The position numbers and the translations under genes were made by a program. Below are positions 61,801-64,000 of a DNA stretch of 64,000 bases, piece after piece. The DNA lies in the NCBI GenBank assembly GCA_964247055.1, contig OZ176051.1, positions 13,020,001 through 13,084,000 of the forward strand. The letters run 5' to 3'. The notes under the pieces were generated by a model. The model was not told where the DNA came from. It worked only from the letters and a program-made list of their open reading frames with translations, and ran no database searches. The DNA comes from Paragordius varius (Eukaryota; Nematomorpha). How positions within the stretch are numbered: position 1 is the stretch's first letter; each line of letters starts with the position of its first letter.

Positions 61801-64000
61801 TTTATTGCGGATAGCAATGTAAGTCATATTACACAAACATTTATAAATATGAAATGTAAAACGTCCAATATATATGACATAATTTTTTTGAATATTTAGC
61901 TTGTATTGGTAACAAAACCAAACATCACGGATTACAATGAAATAGCAATTTGCAGTCTTTTCATTGAAAAGGATATCTATTCTGATTGCCTGTACCCACA
62001 AGATATTGAAGATAAGGAAATAGTATATAATATATGTTAACATTGTATAGAAACAAATCGAACAATTACAAAATGGAATCAAAATTACGACTAATGACGG
62101 CAATGAAAAAATTATCGAAAATGCTTTTGTCATTCGCGCTAACAAAGATGTTTTCGAAGTTTCTGGGGACAAACACAAGCTCAATATTGTCTTGATTGAC
62201 TGTGCAAGTAAGATTCATAATGAAATATCGAAAAATATTGTTATCAGTAAATAGTTGTTTCATGCATTTATATTTGTTTTTCATATTAATACAGATGTAA
62301 CGACAACAGGTATTTCTTGATTTTATTAATTTTTTAGTTGTGACGCCAACGACGACAGGATCACCTTTCAATACAACAACGGCTTCAACACCTATAACCA
62401 CACCATCGGGACAAACAACTCCCTCTGGTCAAACGACTCCATCAGGTGAAACAACTCCATCTGGTGTAACTACACCATCTGGTGTTACAACGCCTTCAGG
62501 GGAAACCACGCCCTCTGGAGCAACAACCCCATCTGGTCAAACAACTCCTTCCGGCTTAACGACACCTTCTGGTGCAACGACTCCATCTGGTGTTACAACG
62601 CCTTCAGGAGCTACCACGCCATCTGGACAAACAACTCCATCAGGACAAACTACACCATCAGGAGCTACAACGCCATCAGGTGAAACTACACCTTCTGGAC
62701 AAACAACTCCTTCCGGTCAAACCACTCCATCAGGTGCTACAACGCCTTCAGGAGAAACAACGCCATCCGGGCAAACAACTCCATCTGGTCAAACAACTCC
62801 TTCAGGTCAAACTACACCATCAGGAGTGACCACACCATCGGGTGAAACTACACCCTCTGGTCAAACAACGCCGTCTGGTGAAACGACTCCATCAGGTGTA
62901 ACTACACCTTCCGGTCAAACAACGCCATCAGGTCAAACCACTCCTTCAGGTCAAACTACACCATCTGGTCAAACCACTCCATCAGGTGCTACTACGCCCT
63001 CTGGTCAAACAACTCCATCAGGTGCTACTACACCTTCCGGTCAAACAACGCCATCCGGTCAAACAACTCCATCCGGTCAAACCACTCCTTCAGGTCAAAC
63101 CACTCCTTCAGGTCAAACCACTCCATCAGGTGCCACAACGCCTTCAGGAGAAACAACGCCATCCGGTCAAACAACTCCATCTGGTCAAACAACTCCTTCA
63201 GGTCAAACTACACCATCAGGAGTGACCACACCATCGGGTGAAACTACACCCTCTGGTCAAACAACGCCGTCTGGTGAAACGACTCCTTCAGGTGCAACTA
63301 CACCTTCCGGTCAAACAACGCCATCCGGTCAAACCACTCCTTCAGGTCAAACTACACCATCTGGTCAAACCACTCCATCAGGTGCTACTACGCCCTCTGG
63401 TCAAACAACTCCATCAGGTGCTACTACACCTTCCGGTCAAACAACTCCATCCGGTCAAACAACTCCTTCAGGTCAAACTACACCATCTGGTCAAACCACT
63501 CCATCAGGTGCTACAACGCCTTCAGGAGAAACAACGCCATCCGGTCAAACAACTACTTCAGGTCAAACTACACCATCAAGAGTGACCACACCATCGGGTG
63601 AAACTACACCCTCTGGTCAAACAACGCCGTCTGGTGAAACGACTCCTTCAGGTGCAACTACACCTTCCGGTCAAACAACGCCATCCGGTCAAACCACTCC
63701 TTCAGGTCAAACTACACCATCTGGTCAAACCACTCCATCAGGTGCTACTACGCCCTCTGGTCAAACAACTCCATCAGGTGCTACTACACCTTCCAGTCAA
63801 ACAACTCCATCCGGTCAAACAACTCCTTCAGGTCAAACTACACCATCTGGTCAAACCACTCCATCAGGTGCTACAACGCCTTCAGGAGAAACAACGCCAT
63901 CCGGTCAAACAACTCCATCTGGTCAAACAACTCCTTCAGGTCAAACTACACCATCAGGAGTGACCACGCCATCGGGTGAAACCACTCCATCAGGTGCTAC
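14619..64000 (+). CDS. Giant secreted mucin-like multidomain protein (80 exons in window, 3' end outside)
   Basis: Eighty exons with GT-AG boundaries join without a frame break into about 30,000 nt. Order: signal peptide; domain D1 (about residues 25-198); Thr/Pro linker; D2 (328-512); linker; D3 (550-728); linker; D4 (751-930); then nine mucin exons alternating with eight near-identical domain copies. Domain exons always have the same phases: a enters in phase 1 (1 to 2), b (2 to 0), c (0 to 0), d (0 to 1). Linker and mucin exons are all phase 1 to 1, so any can be added or lost without shifting the frame. The domain is unknown to me. The mucin exons encode TTPSGX hexapeptides, a classic O-glycosylation composition. 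Secretion to a surface coat, glue, cuticle or tube is inference. No stop codon or transmembrane segment appears before the window ends. Confidence 0.85.
14819..18732 (+). CDS. Domain copy D1, four exons (most diverged)
   Basis: Exons: a 14819-14915, b 15327-15477, c 18200-18316, d 18576-18732. Exon a reads ICDVVTKDGDYDLNDIVD and ends HC. Exon b reads GKLPLERRNSTIIWRIPRED then MTTIYFLRTEFNISVYADAN. Exon c ends VFQDCFYPSQVRDI. Exon d ends in NSYIIRANKEVYNLIGGQY and IIAECDG. These align position by position with the 3' copies (ICELVTENGNYSLSDLV; YLERDGDKIIWPID; SDCLYPQDIEDKEI; AFVIRANKDVFEVSGDKH; IVLIDCA). Introns are 411, 2722 and 259 nt, much longer than in the 3' copies. It directly follows the signal peptide. 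Confidence 0.82.
15478..18199 (+). other. Long intron inside D1 (b to c), no recognised content
   Basis: 2722 bp of AT-rich sequence with one short C-run (near 16381-16393). The same junction is 23 nt in D4 and 81 nt in the 3' copies. No transposon ends or coding frames are supported. Confidence 0.6.
18822..18836 (+). CDS. 15-nt micro-exon e of the first linker
   Basis: CTGCACCAACAATCG between TATGTCTAG and GTAGTA, phase 1 to 1, coding A-A-P-T-I. It has the same length, phase and position (just after exon d) as the 15-nt exon e of every 3' unit (ATGTAACGACAACAG, coding N-V-T-T-T), which supports it as real. Confidence 0.7.
19060..20195 (+). repeat. Tandem duplication of a 465-488 bp exon-plus-intron segment
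   Basis: The first three 54-nt exons start 488 and 465 bp apart, and their flanking introns are also alike: the donor-side text GATAATAAAA followed by TTTGATGCCAAAATG recurs at about 19160, 19650 and 20110, and AGATGATAAGTTTAATCTAAA recurs upstream of exons two and three. The exons therefore multiplied by genomic tandem duplication. The fourth and fifth exons (21344, 21486) are older and share little intron sequence with these. Confidence 0.75.
19100..21539 (+). CDS. Five tandem 54-nt micro-exons of the first linker
   Basis: Exons 19100-19153, 19588-19641, 20053-20106, 21344-21397 and 21486-21539, all 54 nt and phase 1 to 1. Each encodes ETTTEPTPTPIITTERPI or a close variant; the last reads ETTTEPTPTPVLTTEWTL. 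The first two are identical and the third differs by a few bases, mostly synonymous. Each is flanked by T-rich AG acceptors and G/GTA donors. The Thr/Pro composition matches a glycosylated spacer, and being symmetric they can be skipped or duplicated freely. Confidence 0.8.
20196..21343 (+). other. Intron without recognised content
   Basis: About 1.1 kb of AT-rich DNA between the third and fourth 54-nt exons. No element ends or exon candidates in phase were found. Confidence 0.5.
22447..22674 (+). CDS. Three micro-exons of 30, 21 and 21 nt
   Basis: Exons 22447-22476 (ESPSGNETTP), 22556-22576 (LPSTTWP) and 22654-22674 (TLPTLPT), all phase 1 to 1 with AG acceptors and GTAAGG, GTAATT and GTTTGA donors. 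The first contains P-S-G-N-E-T-T-P, close to the TTPSGE hexapeptide that dominates the 3' mucin exons. Such short exons are supported mainly by phase and composition, so one could be a false call. Confidence 0.6.
22791..23097. mobile_element. MITE with TA duplication and repeated CAATTCAAATTCACCCT motif
   Basis: The ends are CCATTTACAGTTCAA and its complement, flanked by TA on each side (22789-22790, 23098-23099). Inside the left end the motif CAATTCAAATTCACCCTTGAA repeats about four times, and the right end carries it inverted at least twice (GGGTGAATTTGAATTGTTCGA). 307 bp, no coding capacity, within an intron. TA duplication suggests a Tc1/mariner-type mobiliser. Confidence 0.78.
23155..23290. 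repeat. Dispersed hairpin repeat, copy 1
   Basis: Internal inverted repeats (AAAAGTGTATGGAAAAAA near 23161 against TTTTTTCCATACACTATTGTG near 23213; TTGCTTATTCAACACA against TGTGAAATAAGCAA). The right half recurs at 30205-30290. Probably a small MITE family. Confidence 0.6.
23585..23614 (+). CDS. 30-nt micro-exon before D2
   Basis: GCAATACAGATCAAACAACA then AGTCCTGGAC, between ATTTTAG and GTAATA, phase 1 to 1, coding GNTDQTTSPG. It contributes the residues just before the first Cys of D2. Confidence 0.62.
23697..25417 (+). CDS. Domain copy D2, four exons
   Basis: Exons: a 23697-23775, b 23897-24086, c 24830-24949, d 25252-25417. Exon a reads VCDLVTKNGIYNLKDLVSSP and ends LNSK: the Cys that closes exon a in D1, D3, D4 and all 3' copies is replaced here. 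Exon b is about 4-5 residues longer than in D3, D4 and the 3' copies (VFNIYDGNNDTDSETHLR insertion region) and lacks the Trp found in IIWPI. Exon c keeps the pair ALCWIVYD and SECLYPQELYQI. Exon d ends HELRLKFIDCSG. All four phases match the other copies. Introns are 121, 743 and 302 nt. Confidence 0.83.
24501..24756. mobile_element. Second, decayed copy of the CAATTCAAATTCACCCT MITE
   Basis: In the D2 b-c intron the motif CAATTCAAATTCACCCTTAAA repeats four times with decay. It is followed by an AT-rich core and an AGTTGTATTAGCCCGAAA segment matching AGTTATATTAGTTCGAAAAC in the copy at 22791-23097. The right terminal repeat is incomplete. Confidence 0.65.
25534..26014 (+). CDS. Three micro-exons (27, 57, 27 nt) linking D2 and D3
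   Basis: Exons 25534-25560 (VFTTTTQEI), 25656-25712 (VYTSTLESTVSDVTITVPS) and 25988-26014 (EGTTTVPIP), all phase 1 to 1 with clean AG and GTA boundaries. Short Thr-rich spacers as in the other linkers. Confidence 0.68.
25922..25970. repeat. TA microsatellite
   Basis: About 24 TA units immediately upstream of the 27-nt exon at 25988. Its position between branch region and acceptor makes length variation potentially relevant to splicing. Confidence 0.85.
26127..27735 (+). CDS. Domain copy D3, four exons
   Basis: Exons: a 26127-26208, b 26647-26824, c 27168-27281, d 27573-27735. Exon a reads ICDWMTQNGNYSIQTIV and ends ATCK. Exon b reads LYLERVDQKITWIIDNPDIF, then ILTTIFFLKTKYDISFKATS. Exon c reads DIAMCKIVME and YTECLYPEDLANI. 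Exon d starts ESIRQLEDGIEYVVKENGK and ends HKFDIILKDCG. This copy is close in length to the 3' copies and shares LYLER and CLYP with them. Introns are 438, 343 and 291 nt; the first holds a palindromic MITE. Confidence 0.86.
26361..26585. mobile_element. Palindromic MITE in the D3 a-b intron
   Basis: The arms are near-perfect inverted repeats: AGTCATGTATCCTT at the left end and AAGGATACATGACT at the right, with GTTAAATGGG, TATTTGGTAAGGAATGGAAA and AAGCTCTATG (AGAGCTCTTG on the other arm) in mirror order. The loop is about 50 bp. No coding capacity. A target duplication is not clear. Confidence 0.75.
27961..28026 (+). CDS. 66-nt linker exon between D3 and D4 (likely ancestor type of the mucin exon)
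   Basis: Phase 1 to 1, reading DESRTTTVSTTTSIMETTTC then DP. It ends ACAACTTGTGATCCAA before GTATAT, closely matching the end of every 3' mucin exon (ACAACTACTTGTCCGCCAA before GTATTA). The Cys in TTTC-x-P before the next domain is also shared. An internal GTAAGT at 27981 would be a strong donor but would break the downstream phase. Confidence 0.75.
28245..28704. mobile_element. Non-autonomous hAT-type element with 8-bp target duplication
   Basis: The ends are CAGGGGTGTCAAAC and GGTTACCCTG, flanked by the identical octamer CTTTAGAC at 28237-28244 and 28705-28712. The CAGGGGTGTCAAAC-type terminus and an 8-bp duplication are typical of hAT transposons. 460 bp, with the inner text GGTTCTTGAAAATTTTGAATGGCTCTTAAA and TGTGGCTCTTTGGATTTTTGG as subterminal inverted parts. 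No transposase. It lies in the intron before D4. Confidence 0.85.
29050..31779 (+). CDS. Domain copy D4, four exons, with two 23-nt introns
   Basis: Exons: a 29050-29131, b 31276-31453, c 31477-31590, d 31614-31779. Exon a reads PCEIVKSNGNYNLKKLVGCK then SPSCE and is the only 5' copy with the extra Cys (VGC) of the 3' copies. Exon b reads LYLERENGKVVWPIGNSSDF then YGTLTILFYIRSKYYLTF. Exon c has KIMCLLFIEKHIFTDCYE. Exon d ends HKLDIIIKECDVTTTG: here VTTT, which the 3' units place on separate exon e, is fused to exon d. It is the closest relative of the amplified 3' copies. The a-b intron is 2144 nt, the other two only 23 nt each. Confidence 0.86.
30205..30290. repeat. Dispersed hairpin repeat, copy 2
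   Basis: GTTTTTTCCATACACTGTGT then TGCAAATTGCCCAACTATAG and TAATAAGCACCCATTAAAATGC match 23213-23285 with small gaps. Confidence 0.65.
30575..30778. mobile_element. Diverged MITE-like inverted repeat
   Basis: The left end ACCATTTGCGCTTCGAGATTG and GCCCTTGAACAT are matched in reverse by ATGTTCAAGGACCGAAGCG and AGGTTTAAATGGT at the right. The CCATTT end resembles the MITE at 22791-23097, so it may be a distant family member. In the D4 a-b intron. Confidence 0.5.
31930..32125. mobile_element. hAT-like element, right end only
   Basis: GCGGGCCGCACACAAAG followed by GGGCCATGTGTTGGCCACCCCTG ends at 32125. This GC-rich subterminal text with a CCACCCCTG terminus is typical of hAT non-autonomous elements. 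I could not find a matching left end or a clean 8-bp duplication (the octamer after the end is GCTATAGA), so the left limit is approximate. Confidence 0.55.
33240..34010 (-). pseudogene. LINE-type reverse transcriptase fragment
   Basis: On the minus strand, ENDKAAGPYELNS (33921-33965) resembles the NKAxGPDxI motif near the start of non-LTR reverse transcriptases, and GKIFTRIIRPALTYGAE (33746-33800) resembles their conserved C-terminal LYxxLIRPxLTYGxExW block. They are only about 150 bp apart, so most of the RT core between them is missing. An in-frame stop occupies the expected Trp after YGAE. Further frame remnants run down to about 33240. Clade not determined. Confidence 0.6.
34534..36594 (+). 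CDS. Mucin exon A (110 hexapeptides)
   Basis: 2061 nt, phase 1 to 1: a unique head VVTPTTTGSPFNTTTTASTP then I, 110 copies of TTPSGX, then TTTCPP. X is mostly Q, with A, E and V. It is the shortest complete mucin exon and the first. Its own variants include TTPSV twice, one TSPSG, one TTPSS and one VATPSG. It has two adjacent near-identical 378-bp blocks (about 35023 and 35401). Its upstream intron is unrelated to that of later units beyond about 20 bp. Threonine, serine and proline make up about two thirds of residues, as in mucin-type O-glycosylated regions. Confidence 0.93.
36624..37400 (+). CDS. Domain cassette A (exons a-e)
   Basis: Exons: a 36624-36705, b 36735-36909, c 36991-37113, d 37142-37298, e 37386-37400. 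Introns: 29 nt before a, then 29, 81, 28, 87 and 28 nt. Product about 179 residues: ICELVTENGNYSLSDLVGCT then SPSCK; DDIYLERDGDKIIWPIDNQD; TLTILFYLKTKFNLTFIADS; LVLVTKPNITDYNEIAICSL; YSDCLYPQDIEDKEI; KQIEQLQNGIKITTNNGNEK; AFVIRANKDVFEVSGDKHKL; IVLIDCA; then NVTTT on exon e. Six cysteines. Exon d differs from all other cassettes by TTNNGN instead of TTNDGN. Confidence 0.92.
37429..40209 (+). CDS. Mucin exon B (150 hexapeptides)
   Basis: 2781 nt, same head and tail as exon A. It gains an extra TTPSGE near the start that A lacks. Distinctive variants: one TTPSL (TCATTGCAA) and one TTPSAA. Two 378-bp blocks begin about 38332 and 38710. Confidence 0.93.
40239..41015 (+). CDS. Domain cassette B (exons a-e)
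   Basis: Exons: a 40239-40320, b 40350-40524, c 40606-40728, d 40757-40913, e 41001-41015. Differs from A by DEEQEEL for DEDQEEL in exon b, by LELV for LVLV at the start of exon c, and by the exon c acceptor ATTAAG where A has ATTTAG. Exon d has TTNDGN. These marks are shared with C and D. Confidence 0.92.
41044..43860 (+). CDS. Mucin exon C (152 hexapeptides)
   Basis: 2817 nt, two hexapeptides longer than B. Relative to B, the extra units lie after the single TTPSAA, where a run of TTPSGQ is longer. The encoded protein is the same as that of exon D along its whole length. Confidence 0.93.
43890..44666 (+). CDS. Domain cassette C (exons a-e)
   Basis: Exons: a 43890-43971, b 44001-44175, c 44257-44379, d 44408-44564, e 44652-44666. 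Carries the B-type marks (DEEQEEL, LELV, ATTAAG acceptor). I see no difference from cassette D. Confidence 0.92.
44695..47511 (+). CDS. Mucin exon D (152 hexapeptides)
   Basis: 2817 nt, the same length and same hexapeptide order as exon C. Together with cassettes C and D this makes the 3651-bp units C and D the most recent duplication in the array, or a possible assembly duplication. Confidence 0.92.
47541..48317 (+). CDS. Domain cassette D (exons a-e)
   Basis: Exons: a 47541-47622, b 47652-47826, c 47908-48030, d 48059-48215, e 48303-48317. Last of the three B-type cassettes. Confidence 0.92.
48346..51144 (+). CDS. Mucin exon E (151 hexapeptides)
   Basis: 2799 nt, one hexapeptide shorter than C and D. 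Has a TTPSSQ variant (TCCAGTCAA) near its 3' end, absent from the same place in its neighbours. Confidence 0.93.
51174..51950 (+). CDS. Domain cassette E (exons a-e)
   Basis: Exons: a 51174-51255, b 51285-51459, c 51541-51663, d 51692-51848, e 51936-51950. Returns to the A-type marks (DEDQEEL, LVLV, ATTTAG) but adds silent changes CAATCTAAC in exon b and AAACCTAAC in exon c. Confidence 0.92.
51979..54759 (+). CDS. Mucin exon F (150 hexapeptides)
   Basis: 2781 nt. Same length as B and G; has the single TTPSAA variant in the third 378-bp block as B, C, D, E and G do. Confidence 0.93.
54789..55565 (+). CDS. Domain cassette F (exons a-e)
   Basis: Exons: a 54789-54870, b 54900-55074, c 55156-55278, d 55307-55463, e 55551-55565. 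Shares both silent marks of cassette E. Confidence 0.92.
55594..58374 (+). CDS. Mucin exon G (150 hexapeptides)
   Basis: 2781 nt. Distinguished by one TTPTGE (ACACCAACGGGT, near 56868) and a silent CCCTCAGG near the 3' end. Confidence 0.93.
58404..59180 (+). CDS. Domain cassette G (exons a-e)
   Basis: Exons: a 58404-58485, b 58515-58689, c 58771-58893, d 58922-59078, e 59166-59180. A-type in exons b and c without the E/F silent marks; a private silent change GTGTTG in exon d (IVLID). Confidence 0.92.
59209..61503 (+). CDS. Mucin exon H (123 hexapeptides)
   Basis: 2295 nt, 27 hexapeptides shorter than G, consistent with internal loss of repeat blocks. It has the most private variants: TTPSDV, TTPSAQ, TTPSSQ and one TTSSG. 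The 29-nt intron after it differs from the others by one base. Confidence 0.93.
61533..62309 (+). CDS. Domain cassette H (exons a-e)
   Basis: Exons: a 61533-61614, b 61644-61818, c 61900-62022, d 62051-62207, e 62295-62309. A mosaic: exon b carries the E/F silent mark CAATCTAAC, whereas exon c has the A/G form AAACCAAAC. This suggests exchange between units. Confidence 0.92.
62338..64000 (+). CDS. Mucin exon I (partial, cut by window end)
   Basis: 1663 nt visible, about 90 hexapeptides, open to the last base. The head lacks two Thr codons present in units A-H (FNTTTAS-type head instead of FNTTTTAS plus). A block near 63540-63590 reads QTTTSGQTTPSRVTT and is 18 bp shorter than its neighbours; TTPSR is the only basic substitution I noticed in the array. 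Confidence 0.9.

Larger units (their letters stand above)
34534..64000 (+). repeat. Tandem array of nine mucin-plus-domain units (units A-I)
   Basis: Unit starts (first base of each mucin exon): A 34534, B 37429, C 41044, D 44695, E 48346, F 51979, G 55594, H 59209, I 62338. Unit lengths are 2895, 3615, 3651, 3651, 3633, 3615, 3615 and 3129 bp; I is cut by the window end. The stretch from mucin-exon end to the next mucin-exon start is exactly 835 bp in all eight complete units. All length variation is in the 18-bp repeat part. Confidence 0.95.

Noticed and set aside
34534-64000. CRISPR-like array
   Set aside because: The regular short repeats are contiguous 18-bp codon units without spacers, in a spliced eukaryotic gene.

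Overview
This is an AT-rich animal nuclear window. The evidence is split genes with canonical GT-AG introns, a recognisable glypican-like gene (glypicans are animal proteins), Penelope-like, LINE and hAT-type element remnants, and long introns full of TA-rich sequence. The species cannot be named from the sequence. Introns of only 23-29 nt are very short for an animal.

Left part (1-6761, minus strand): the 5' end of a glypican-like gene. I assemble a signal-peptide exon (6761-6533), a second exon with the C-x-CC-x-E type motif (6442-6269) and a third exon (479-1) that runs off the window. The 5.8 kb intron between the last two holds a 4.3 kb foldback element (about 1210-5506) with 2 kb inverted arms containing about 115-bp tandem repeats. 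Middle left (about 8000-12115): two broken Penelope-like elements, head to head.

From about 14375 to the right end (plus strand): one enormous secreted-protein gene. After a TATA box and signal-peptide exon I trace 80 exons, every junction in phase, giving about 30,000 coding nt (about 10,000 residues) before the window ends. It has (i) four diverged copies (D1-D4) of an unrecognised domain of about 180 residues, each on four exons a-d, joined by small in-phase Thr/Pro-rich micro-exons (15-66 nt, including five tandem 54-nt exons); and (ii) from 34534 onward, nine tandem units of 2.9-3.65 kb. Each unit is one mucin-like exon of 2.1-2.8 kb coding 110-152 copies of the hexapeptide TTPSGX (X = Q, A, E or V), followed by a near-identical five-exon copy of the same domain. 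The last unit is cut by the window end.

The product is probably a giant secreted mucin-like glycoprotein with alternating globular domains and O-glycosylation-type stretches. The array is a three-level tandem repeat (18 bp, about 378 bp, about 3.6 kb) kept open in one frame. The introns of the older 5' part hold MITEs, a hAT-type element with a perfect 8-bp duplication, and a LINE fragment. The domain family and the protein's biological role are unknown to me.
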